NCBI GenBank assembly: GCA_012719815.1
Contig: JAAXZP010000181.1
Span: forward strand, 1 to 8,478
Length of the DNA: 8,478 bases
Source: Christensenellaceae bacterium
GTDB taxonomy: Bacteria; Bacillota; Clostridia; Christensenellales; SZUA-584
Direction of reading: 5' to 3'
Under the pieces are notes generated by a model. That model did no database searches. It saw only the letters and a list, made by a program, of their open reading frames with translations, and had not been told where the DNA came from. The first letter of the stretch is position 1. Each line of letters opens with the position of its first letter. Positions 1 through 6,598 of this stretch are shown here, one piece after another. The translations under genes and the position numbers were made by a program.

Positions 1-1
1 A

Positions 2-277
2 GGCATTGCTTCCCAGACACCACCTCGCGGGCAAGAAGTTTTGGCTGCTGTCCGCACCAGCGGTGGAACCTTCATTACCGTAGAAGAAAAAGAAATCTTA
101 GCCGGTATAAGAGACCTGGCTGAGCGCGGTCTGTATGTAGAACCTACTGCTGCCACCGTAGCTGCAGCACTAAAGAAACTTATCGCCAGTGATGAGCTCC
201 CTAATGGTCACCGCATAGTAGCCGTCCTTACCGGCAGCGGTCTTAAGGCCACCGATAAACTGCAGGAACTGACTTAA
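2..277 (+). CDS. thrC: threonine synthase, C-terminal fragment
   Basis: This is the C-terminal 91 residues of a gene cut by the left edge of the window; the open frame runs from base 2 to the TAA at 275-277. Threonine synthase is a cytoplasmic PLP enzyme (fold type II) that converts O-phosphohomoserine to threonine and phosphate. The recognised signature is the family tail: a Gly-Ile-Ala segment followed by Pro-Pro-Arg, then a Val-Glu-Glu-Lys-Glu-Ile helix, an EPTAATVAAALKKL-like helix and the terminal VLTGSGLKATD segment. The TTG at 41 is an internal leucine codon and not a start, because the homologous sequence continues upstream. The gene converges on the minus-strand amidohydrolase remnant. 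A related fold type II enzyme is possible but less likely given the LTGSGLK ending. Confidence 0.86.
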   Translation, partial: GIASQTPPRGQEVLAAVRTSGGTFITVEEKEILAGIRDLAERGLYVEPTAATVAAALKKLIASDELPNGHRIVAVLTGSGLKATDKLQELT

Positions 278-417
278 TTCACTATATGTCCTGCCAGTAT
301 CCTCTTAAATACTGTTCACAAAATCCTCGACAGCACCTCAATCAAAGTCTAATAAACACCCGCGCGAACCACCAGCAGCAACTGCCCTGACCTCTGTTTT
401 CCCCTAAATTCTGCCTT

Positions 418-454
418 GCCCCCATGGACAAAAAACGTAAGCGTCCATGGGGGC
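418..454. terminator. 12-bp perfect hairpin between convergent genes
   Basis: Bases 418-429 (GCCCCCATGGAC) and 443-454 (GTCCATGGGGGC) are perfectly complementary around a 13-nt loop. The hairpin lies between the stop of thrC (+) and the stop of the amidohydrolase remnant (-), where a shared terminator is expected. There is no T-run on either side, so it is not a canonical Rho-independent terminator; it could be a transcript 3'-end stabiliser. The remaining bases between the two stops show no other feature. Confidence 0.5.
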
Positions 455-477
455 ACATATACATTTACAAAGACAAA

Positions 478-1195
478 TTAATGTTCAGTCTTAGAGTAGT
501 GAAGCGCAATTTCGCATAATGCTTTTACGCCAATAGTCAGACATTCCTCTGGAAACAAGAATTTTGGATTGTGAATCTCACGCCATGTGTGGCCATGCTC
601 CATGACCAGCGACACCATCTACTTTCGGCGTGAACAAATCGCTGCTAGCCATGACAGGCCCCGGACGTAAACCTAGTTTACCCTTAGGAATGTCGTGCCA
701 GATATGTGGAGTGATAATGACATCCACATCTGGATTCTTCAAGCCGCCAGCGGCCACAATTTTTGCTGCACCGCCGGTATTTTCTTCTGAAGGCTGAAAT
801 ATAACTTTAATATTGCCATTTAGCACATCTTTATATTGCATTAGAATTTTAGTAGCACCCAAAGTGACTGTCATATTGCCGTCGTGTCCGCATGCATGCA
901 TATGCCCGGGTATCTAAGATGCATAGTCAACACCAGTTTGTTCAGGAATTTCCAAGGCATCCAAACAAGCCCGAAGAGCAAAGGTAGGGCCTTCATTAGC
1001 TCCATACATAACACCAATCACCCCGGTACCGCCTATACCGGTAGTAACCTCATAACCGCAATCTTTCAAATAATTTGCTACTTTGTCAGCAGTATAGTAT
1101 TCTTCGAATCCTAGCTCGGGATGCCGATGCAAATCGCGGCGAATGGCAATCAGTTCATCCTTAATCTCTTCCACTTTTTGTTCAAGTTTAGTCAT
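478..1195 (-). pseudogene. M20-family amidohydrolase/peptidase, disrupted remnant
   Basis: Reading leftwards from ATG 1195-1193, which has a good AGGAGG site upstream, the protein begins like M20D amidohydrolases (aminoacylase/hippurate hydrolase type): IRRDLHRHPELGFEE, then an ALRA..DAL motif and MHACGHDG with the metal-binding Cys/His. FQPSEE, an internal TPHIWHD and a GxxGHGAWPH motif follow. Two lesions break it. First, a TAG at 916-914 sits between YAS and IPG in the same frame as both sides, at a position usually occupied by a sense codon. Second, after HGAWPHMA the frame ends in TGA at 580-578. A recognisable C-terminus (TWREIHNPKFLF..EE.L..G) continues from about 600 to TAA 480-478 in another frame. 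The joined remnant is far shorter than the usual roughly 390 residues, so the dimerisation domain and part of the catalytic domain are deleted. RA-C-LDAL in place of the usual RADMDAL is also atypical. The protein is probably non-functional. Confidence 0.82.
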
Positions 1196-1315
1196 GACAA
1201 ATTCCTCCTAATTTTATAATTGGCGGGCCTTTCTCTTTCCGACAACGGGAAAGTTAAATATGTAAGTTGCGTCGACACCGCTGTGCTAATTTTGTATTTG
1301 ATATTATAATACTAC

Positions 1316-1363
1316 GAAAAGCGTATACCATACAGTGTTGCAATTGTATGGCATACGCTTTTC
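1316..1363. repeat. 19-bp inverted repeat (strong hairpin, possible bidirectional terminator)
   Basis: GAAAAGCGTATACCATACA (1316-1334) pairs with TGTATGGCATACGCTTTTC (1345-1363) around a 10-nt loop. There is one mismatch on the plus transcript, which becomes a G-U pair on the minus transcript. Each arm ends in a short T-run on its 3' side (CGCTTTTC), as in a bidirectional terminator. It lies upstream of the amidohydrolase remnant. A miniature mobile element or an attenuator-like hairpin are alternatives. Confidence 0.6.
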
Positions 1364-1579
1364 TCATTCTAATTCACTAATTGATTCAGGAGTGCAGAGA
1401 AGTAAGCGTCAAACATTACCCGCGTAGTCAACACCCCCTTCTTGAGCTTGTCACCGGACTGTGATATTGTCACCCTGTAACGAGACTTTAGAAAATATCA
1501 CCATGGACAAACGATTTATAAAACCTCCGGGATACTTATATTCCAAATTCTCTATTTCTTTTCTATTTATCTTGTTTTC
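1364..1579. other. gene-free stretch at the left edge of the islet
   Basis: No convincing gene lies here. Two direct copies of TTGTCACC occur at 1448-1455 and 1467-1474. On the minus strand an open stretch of 42 sense codons runs from 1497 to a TAG at 1371-1369 and ends just before the 1316-1363 hairpin. It has no good start and no recognised family, so it may be the tail of a lost gene or chance. The sequence becomes AT-rich towards the promoter at 1580. Confidence 0.4.
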
Positions 1580-1608
1580 TTGAAAGCATACGGATAACCA
1601 TATATAAT
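1580..1608 (+). promoter_or_regulatory. sigma-A-type promoter of the HTH-kinase operon
   Basis: TTGAAA at 1580-1585 and a perfect TATAAT at 1603-1608 are separated by 17 bases, the optimal sigma-A geometry. Transcription would start near 1615, giving a leader of about 70 nt. That leader contains a strong AAGGAGG (1653-1659) that is too far from the chosen start at 1687 to serve it directly. Confidence 0.75.
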
Positions 1609-1686
1609 ACATTTATATCTTTGAAAACCTCCAGCACCCATTGCGGCGTTACAAGGAGGCATAAGATACGGAAAAAGGTGAACAGC

Positions 1687-2160
1687 ATGATTGAACAGAT
1701 CAATCAAGTCCGGACAAGTACCTTGTTTCGCCTGCTTTTCAAAACGTCAAATATTAAAAAGTTCATGGAAAAAAATACGGATGAAATGCAATTGCCGTCC
1801 TTCAGCGAATACATATCCAGATTGTGCGCAGACCGCGGTGAGGTGCCGGAAAAGGTTATCAAGCGGGCTAATATCGAGCGCTCCTTCGGTCATCAGCTTT
1901 TCAAAGGGACAAAAAAGCCTTCGCGGGATACTGTTCTGCAATTGGCCTTCGGTTTCGTGGCCGATGTGGACACGGCACAGAAGCTCCTAAAGTACGCCAG
2001 AATGAGTACCCTGTACCCGCGAGTGAAGCGGGATGCCGCGATTCTCTACTGCCTGCATAACCGCTTTACAATCATGGAGGCACAAAATGTTCTCCATGAT
2101 ATGAAGCTGCCATTAATCGGAGGAGGAAAACAAAATGAACGATGTGAAAGCAGCCGTTAG
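1687..2160 (+). CDS. small helix-turn-helix-like protein upstream of the kinase
   Basis: This is a 157-residue soluble protein. Residues about 51-90 (GEVPEKVIKRANI, then LFKGTKKPSRDTVLQLAFG) read like a degenerate Cro/C1-type HTH: the spacing of the helices and the 'K.PSRDTVLQLA' helix fit XRE-like domains. Residues 98-140 (KLLKYAR..LYPRVKRDAAI) resemble a conserved tail often seen with these HTH proteins in Clostridia. No signal peptide or membrane segment is visible. ATG 1687 is preferred because AAAAAGG precedes it by 8 nt; the in-frame GTG at 1678 is an alternative. A TTG at 1621 would extend the frame but falls only a few bases after the predicted transcription start. The 3' end overlaps the kinase start by 26 nt in a different frame, so the two are probably translationally coupled. 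DNA binding and regulation of the operon are inferred. Confidence 0.72.
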   Translation: MIEQINQVRTSTLFRLLFKTSNIKKFMEKNTDEMQLPSFSEYISRLCADRGEVPEKVIKRANIERSFGHQLFKGTKKPSRDTVLQLAFGFVADVDTAQKLLKYARMSTLYPRVKRDAAILYCLHNRFTIMEAQNVLHDMKLPLIGGGKQNERCESSR

Positions 2161-3508
2161 CGATATCGAAAGCGCCTTTGACGCGTCGCGTTATCCCGCA
2201 GAATTTTTAGAGCAATACGATCAGCTGGAATGCTTGGCGGCAAGCCACGGAACGGAAACTTTTCTGGTAAAGCAAAAGGATGGCGAAAAGCTCTTCGTGG
2301 CCAAGTGCTACGACAAAAGCCTCTATTCTTTCGTCCATGAGAGCAACATTTTAAAAGCTCTGAACCATAAAGGCTTGCCCGCCTTTGCGAATGAATTCCA
2401 AAACGACGCCACAATCTGCATTGTACGCGAATTTGTCGAGGGGAAGCCGGTAAATCAATACATAACCGAAAAGCACCTATCGAATCAGGAAATCATCGGC
2501 ATAGGCGCTGCGCTTTGCAACATCCTCATCTACCTTCACGGTCAGCAGCCACCTGTGATCCACAGGGACATCAAGCCTCAGAATGTGATTGTGAAAAACG
2601 ATGGACAGGTCGTGCTCATCGATTTCGACATCGCCCGAGTATATAACAGCGCGTCGGAGGCTGATACGCAGTTTTTTGGCACCAGGGAATATGCGCCGCC
2701 GGAGCAGTACGGCTTTTCTCAGACCAACTCGCGCACCGACATCTACTCCTTCGGCATCCTGCTGCGTTATATGCTGACGGGCAGCGAACGGGAGAACCCC
2801 AACGTCCGCATATATAAGCCGCTTGCGCGCATCATTAAAAAGTGTACTGCCTTTGCACCAAAGGAACGCTTTACAAGTGCCGAGATGGTCAAAAAGGCAC
2901 TGCTCGCGGCGAATCCAAAAGCGCAGAGAAGGCGCAAAACGCTGATCGCCGTCTGCTCGGCCGCCGTGATTGCACTGTGTGTGTTCGGCGGGGTCAGATG
3001 GTATCAGTACGCGACCTTTGATCCTTTGGCCGAGGGCTCTATCCCCTCTATGATGACGGACGCGGAACGGGTGTCCGACGCCGTATCCTATATGAAAGAT
3101 AAGTACGGCACAAACCTGTTTGACGACACGGAAAGCTACGCGGATATCGGGTTTGTGAAAACCATCCTAACCGACGTATACGGCTATGACAGTGACTATG
3201 CGCGCGCCCTGCCGCAGGAGGGGCCCCCGCATGAGAGCGACAAGAACTTCCTCCCCTGGGGAATGGGCGACGAACAATATGTCGCCAGGGACGTCATGGT
3301 CTATGTGGCGGTGAAAATCTATTGGATGGACAAGGTCTCGGATTACTCAAACCTCAAGGATGACAACGGATACTATCCCGGCGTCCGGGCTGCGGTTGCC
3401 TTTGCGGAGGAAACAGGGATTCTAACAGACGTGGGGCATATCACCAAGGGCGAGGCGGCAATTTTGCTTGCAAACGCCGACCGGGTCTTCGAGGCGACAA
3501 AGGAATAG
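2135..3508 (+). CDS. membrane Ser/Thr protein kinase with SLH-like outer domain
   Basis: This 457-residue Hanks-type kinase would transfer phosphate from ATP to Ser/Thr of target proteins. Visible motifs: VAK Lys57, helix-C Glu69 (VHES), catalytic loop HRDIKPQN (143-150), metal motif DFD (163-165) in place of DFG, APPE (187-190), TDIYSFG (201-207) and the subdomain XI Arg near 245. The Gly-rich loop is weak: around 35-45 there is AASHGTETFLV with a single Gly. A basic stretch (264-267) precedes one transmembrane helix (about 269-287), which puts the kinase inside and about 170 residues outside. No PASTA repeats are present. The end of the outer part, about 415-450 (AVAFAEETGILTD..ITKGEAAILL), resembles an SLH domain. 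The start ATG has GGAGGA 8 nt upstream and lies inside the preceding gene. A terminator follows the stop. Kinase identity is firm; ligand and substrates are unknown. Confidence 0.9.
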   Translation: MNDVKAAVSDIESAFDASRYPAEFLEQYDQLECLAASHGTETFLVKQKDGEKLFVAKCYDKSLYSFVHESNILKALNHKGLPAFANEFQNDATICIVREFVEGKPVNQYITEKHLSNQEIIGIGAALCNILIYLHGQQPPVIHRDIKPQNVIVKNDGQVVLIDFDIARVYNSASEADTQFFGTREYAPPEQYGFSQTNSRTDIYSFGILLRYMLTGSERENPNVRIYKPLARIIKKCTAFAPKERFTSAEMVKKALLAANPKAQRRRKTLIAVCSAAVIALCVFGGVRWYQYATFDPLAEGSIPSMMTDAERVSDAVSYMKDKYGTNLFDDTESYADIGFVKTILTDVYGYDSDYARALPQEGPPHESDKNFLPWGMGDEQYVARDVMVYVAVKIYWMDKVSDYSNLKDDNGYYPGVRAAVAFAEETGILTDVGHITKGEAAILLANADRVFEATKE

Positions 3509-3522
3509 AGCTTAATTATTTC

Positions 3523-3556
3523 AAAAGGTGGGCTGCCAGCCCACCTTTTTTCTTTT
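3523..3556 (+). terminator. Rho-independent terminator after the kinase
   Basis: AAAAGGTGGGCT (3523-3534) and AGCCCACCTTTT (3538-3549) form a perfect stem around a 3-nt loop, followed by TTTTTTCTTTT. It is placed 14 nt after the kinase stop and separates the HTH-kinase pair from the SLH gene. Confidence 0.92.
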
Positions 3557-3576
3557 GCAGTTTTATAAAATAATGG

Positions 3577-3595
3577 TGTCAATGACAAACTGACA
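3577..3595. promoter_or_regulatory. TGTCA/TGACA palindrome upstream of the SLH gene, possible operator
   Basis: TGTCA-A-TGACA (3577-3587) is a perfect short palindrome, followed after three bases by another TGACA (3591-3595), 24 nt before the SLH gene start. Two regulators are encoded in the islet, so an operator is plausible, but binding is inference. No clear -35/-10 pair was found between the terminator and the gene; AT-rich TATAAAATAAT at 3564-3574 is the best -10 candidate. Confidence 0.35.
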
Positions 3596-3618
3596 ATTTT
3601 CTAAGAAAAGGAGATCGA

Positions 3619-4800
3619 ATGATGAAGAAAACAGTAAAAGGTATTCTTTCCCTCATGCTGGCTTTCACCCTTGTCTTTGCAATGCTGATACCGGCGTATG
3701 CGGCAAGCTCAACCGAGGCGGAGACAAAGGCGGCGGCTCTCAAGCAGCTCGGGCTGTTCAAAGGCGTGTCCGATACGGACTTTGCCTTAGATCAGGCTCC
3801 GACGCGAACAGAGGCTCTGGTCATGCTGATCCGCACGCTAGGTAAGGAAGCAGAAGCGCTCGGCGGCAACTGGTCGCACCCATTTACTGATGTAGACTCC
3901 TGGGCGGACAAATATGTCGGCTACGGCTATGAAAAAGGCCTGACCAAGGGCGTGTCGGCGATGCAGTTCGGCACCGGTAACGCGGACTCGGATATGTACC
4001 TTACTTTCATACTTCGCGCTCTTGGGTACAGCGATACCGCCGGCGACTTTGCGTGGAACGCCCCAGACGCACTCGCCAAGGCGGTGGGCATCCTGCCCGA
4101 CAGTGTGAACACATCCGAATTCCTGCGCGCAGACGTCGCGATTGTCTCATGGGCAGCGCTGGAGGCCGATCTGAAGAGCGGAATGCAGCGGCTGGCCAAG
4201 AAGCTAATTGAAGAGAAGGTCTTCACAGAAGATGCGTACGCACAGGCCATCGCGCTGGTCGGAGAAGAGGAACCCGCGGCAGTATCAGTATCCTCCTTTG
4301 AAGCTCTGAAGTCCGCGCTAATAGACAGCTCTGTAAAAGTGATCACCATTGATTCCATCGGTACTCCGGTAGTCGTCACAGGAGAGGTAACCATCCCGGT
4401 CGGCGTCACCGTGACGGTAAACCGCGGAAACGACTTTTACATTGAGGGCACCCTCACAAATAACGGCACGATCAATGTCATGGGCGCCGATTCCATCAGC
4501 ACGGATTTCATCAACTATTCCGTCATGTCCGTTCAGACTGGCGGCACGCTTAATAACAAGGGCTCGGTTTTCCTGAAATACGGATTTATCAACACACATG
4601 GTGGAATGGCGGTTGTTATCAACGGCACCTTCAATAACGACGGGCTTGTCATCGTGGACGGTTTCTTCCTTCGCGTGGATGAAGGCTCCTTCGTTAACAA
4701 CACTGGCGCGGTCGTAATCAACAACACCAACATCTTTGCAGAGTGCAAAGGGACATTTACGAACAACGGCACGCTTTCCGGAGCAGCAGTTCAAAAGTAA
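3619..4800 (+). CDS. secreted SLH-domain surface protein with Asn-Asn-Gly repeats
   Basis: This 393-residue exported protein starts with a signal peptide: Lys-rich start, hydrophobic core, and cleavage probably after AYA at residue 28. Residues about 37-200 hold three SLH-like units: LKQLGLFKGV..APTRTEALVML; F-TDVDSWADKYVGYGYEKGL with ILRALGY; and FAW..DALAKAVGIL with LRADVAIVSWAAL. SLH domains anchor proteins to secondary cell-wall polymers. Residues about 277-385 carry five spaced motifs of the form G-T/S-(L/F)-(x)-N-N-x-G at residues 277, 309, 336, 356 and 378, with short beta-prone stretches between, suggesting a right-handed beta-helix or similar solenoid. AAAAGGAG precedes ATG 3619 by 5 nt; ATG 3622 is an equally possible start. 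The gene has its own transcription unit after the kinase terminator. It may be the wall partner of the kinase outer domain, but this is inferred. Confidence 0.85.
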   Translation: MMKKTVKGILSLMLAFTLVFAMLIPAYAASSTEAETKAAALKQLGLFKGVSDTDFALDQAPTRTEALVMLIRTLGKEAEALGGNWSHPFTDVDSWADKYVGYGYEKGLTKGVSAMQFGTGNADSDMYLTFILRALGYSDTAGDFAWNAPDALAKAVGILPDSVNTSEFLRADVAIVSWAALEADLKSGMQRLAKKLIEEKVFTEDAYAQAIALVGEEEPAAVSVSSFEALKSALIDSSVKVITIDSIGTPVVVTGEVTIPVGVTVTVNRGNDFYIEGTLTNNGTINVMGADSISTDFINYSVMSVQTGGTLNNKGSVFLKYGFINTHGGMAVVINGTFNNDGLVIVDGFFLRVDEGSFVNNTGAVVINNTNIFAECKGTFTNNGTLSGAAVQK

Positions 4801-4902
4801 TCTCAAGGCACCACAATCTTTTTGCGGTATACGAATATATACCCGTGCATTGCTTCAAGGGCGTGCCCGCCAATAACTTGTCGGCATGCGGCGGACACGT
4901 CC

Positions 4903-4932
4903 TTGATTTCACCATTGGAAGGCCGGTATAGA
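4903..4932 (+). promoter_or_regulatory. probable promoter of the large HTH regulator
   Basis: TTGATT at 4903-4908 and TATAGA at 4927-4932 are spaced by 18 bases. The predicted start of transcription, about 4939, is just upstream of the AAAGGAG ribosome-binding site at 4947-4953. No obvious terminator was found between the SLH gene stop (4800) and this point, so read-through from the SLH gene is also possible. Confidence 0.5.
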
Positions 4933-4960
4933 CGCTTATTGAGTGGAAAGGAGCACCGCC

Positions 4961-6490
4961 ATGATCAAATCCACAGATAACCTAAAAGCGGTGCTTGACT
5001 ATTACGGCATCGCGCAAAACGAGCTGGCGCAGGCGTTAGACATTGATCCGTCCCTTGTCAGCCGCTGGCTCAGCGGCGCGCGCAAGCTTCGGGCAGCAAG
5101 CCCGCAGATGAATGCTCTCGCCGAGTATATATTGGCGCACAGCAAGCGCGTCCACGACATGGAATGGCTGAAAGCGCAGTTTGAGGCAGCATCGCTGCCC
5201 ACGGACCTTTCCTCCGTTTACCGCACCAAGCAGAATCTGATCATGTGGCTGGCCTCTGACGGCGAGAATTTGCGCCGGAATCTTGGCGGCTCGCCACCGG
5301 GAACTGCGGCCAAAAGCCTTGCGCCCAAGAAATTACAGACAATTGCGCGCTCTGGTGACAATGCTGTCAAGCTGGGCTGCCTTGACATGGCGCTGGAGCT
5401 TGAGTCGATCTTATCCGGTCTTTCCCCGAAAAGCACCGTCAATATATTTTTGTCCAGCGACCAGATTACCACGACGGTAAATGAGGATATCGCTGCTCTT
5501 TTACTACGCATCATCAAAAAAAACGATCTTAAAACCCGTTTGGTCGTATGCGTGTCTGGTGATACGCAGGCGATGTCGGCACTGATCGACACCTACATGG
5601 GCGCGCTGGTATCGGGGCATATTCAGTTATCGGTGGTGCATGGGCTGACACAAACCGTAACCAATCAGATGCACCTGATTATCCCCGGCACTGCGGCGAT
5701 GCTGGTAACGGAAACGCCGGGCCTCATTGCGCCACCTGTGGCAGTGATCATCCGCGAGCCGTCCTTTATCGTGGAAATCCAAAAGAGCTTCGAGCAGGCC
5801 GCCCGATATGCCCAGCCGGTGCTGAACATTTACGGCGACGACTTTTCCCGAAATATCCTTGAAATTCTATACCGGGAATTCTGCACCCCCGGCGCACTTG
5901 ATGTGGTGAAGGACAATATCAATCCCATGTACATGACGGAGGATGCGTATAACCGTGTACTGCTTGCGCAAGGTCACAATGAAGAGGAATACGCCTGGCG
6001 CAGTGGGGAGTTTACTCGGTTCAAGTCCGGTATGAACGAGACTTTAAGGGGCGGTTCGGTATTCCGCGAGATACTCTCCCTTGCGCGGCTGAATCAGATT
6101 GCTCAGGACGGTTTTTGCCGCATGCCGGGGCTGTACTTTATGAATAAGGGTTTTGTCCTCCTGGATGCGCAGGGCTGTATCGAAGTTTTGAACGGCTACG
6201 TCCGCTATCTTGAAACAGTCCCCAATTTCCATCTGCTGATACTCGACGATATCGCAACGCTTCATTCAGACAACTGCTGGCAGCTCAAGCAAAACCACCA
6301 CCTTGCTATTAACCACTGGAGCGGGGCGGAACCTGTGATGATCCACTCCGACCAGCTCATACTTTTGCGCGAATTTCAAGCGCATTTCGACAGGCTATGG
6401 GCGCAGGGCGCGGGCGGCATCGGCAACCGCTCGGGTGTGATTTCCGTTATACAAGACGTGGTAAAGCGGCTGGCAGAGCGGCATATTTGA
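4961..6490 (+). CDS. large XRE-type HTH regulator with unknown effector domain
   Basis: This 509-residue protein has a canonical Cro/C1 HTH at its N-terminus, residues about 6-58 (IAQNELAQALDIDPSLVSRWLSGARK). A roughly 440-residue C-terminal part that I do not recognise follows. Residues 125-330 alternate hydrophobic strands and helices (STVNIFLSSDQI, TRLVVCVSGDT, VAVIIREPSFIVEI), as in an alpha/beta ligand-sensing fold. The end (SDQLILLREFQAHFDRLWAQG) resembles tails seen in PLD-like effector domains of some bacterial regulators, but no HKD motif is visible. Start choice: AAAGGAG is 7 nt before ATG 4961; GTG 4943 lies upstream of that site and is rejected. No membrane segment lies before the TGA stop, but the same frame continues past it into a hydrophobic segment (see 6491-6598). 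It is probably a cytoplasmic transcription factor controlling neighbouring genes. Confidence 0.8.
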   Translation: MIKSTDNLKAVLDYYGIAQNELAQALDIDPSLVSRWLSGARKLRAASPQMNALAEYILAHSKRVHDMEWLKAQFEAASLPTDLSSVYRTKQNLIMWLASDGENLRRNLGGSPPGTAAKSLAPKKLQTIARSGDNAVKLGCLDMALELESILSGLSPKSTVNIFLSSDQITTTVNEDIAALLLRIIKKNDLKTRLVVCVSGDTQAMSALIDTYMGALVSGHIQLSVVHGLTQTVTNQMHLIIPGTAAMLVTETPGLIAPPVAVIIREPSFIVEIQKSFEQAARYAQPVLNIYGDDFSRNILEILYREFCTPGALDVVKDNINPMYMTEDAYNRVLLAQGHNEEEYAWRSGEFTRFKSGMNETLRGGSVFREILSLARLNQIAQDGFCRMPGLYFMNKGFVLLDAQGCIEVLNGYVRYLETVPNFHLLILDDIATLHSDNCWQLKQNHHLAINHWSGAEPVMIHSDQLILLREFQAHFDRLWAQGAGGIGNRSGVISVIQDVVKRLAERHI

Positions 6491-6598
6491 AGCAATGTCC
6501 GGAAAATTGCGTTTTTCGCGCTGTCAGCTACAGCTGCAGGCGCTGTCATTTTGCTGATTGCATTTATGAGCGGCAGAAAGAAAGGATTGACTTTATGA
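6491..6598 (+). other. in-frame open extension encoding a transmembrane-like tail after the regulator stop
   Basis: The regulator's frame continues past its TGA (6488-6490) for 35 sense codons to another TGA at 6596-6598, which overlaps the lipoprotein ATG (6595) as ATGA. The translation contains an uninterrupted hydrophobic run (KIAFFALSATAAGAV then ILLIAFM) followed by SGRKKG, like a membrane helix with a positive inside flank. It has no ATG/GTG/TTG start before the hydrophobic run and no ribosome-binding site. It may be the C-terminal anchor of the regulator, cut off by a nonsense change or reached by read-through; a small membrane protein with a non-standard start, or chance, are alternatives. 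Confidence 0.4.

Noticed and set aside
884..1114. Plus-strand open frame opposite the amidohydrolase
   Set aside because: It is antisense to clear M20 motifs and its product has no recognisable features.
1621..1686. TTG start extending the small HTH protein by 22 residues
   Set aside because: It falls only a few bases after the predicted transcription start and lacks a ribosome-binding site; ATG 1687 has one.
4318..4806. Long minus-strand open frame under the SLH gene
   Set aside because: It mirrors the repetitive GC-biased codons of the SLH gene and lacks domains; the sense strand has a signal peptide and SLH motifs.
4743..4931. Plus-strand open frame bridging the SLH gene end and the intergenic gap
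   Set aside because: It begins inside the SLH gene in another frame with no ribosome-binding site and shows no protein features.
6495..6554. Short ATG-started open frame right after the regulator
   Set aside because: It ends after 18 codons with no domain signal; the hydrophobic tail lies in the regulator's own frame instead.
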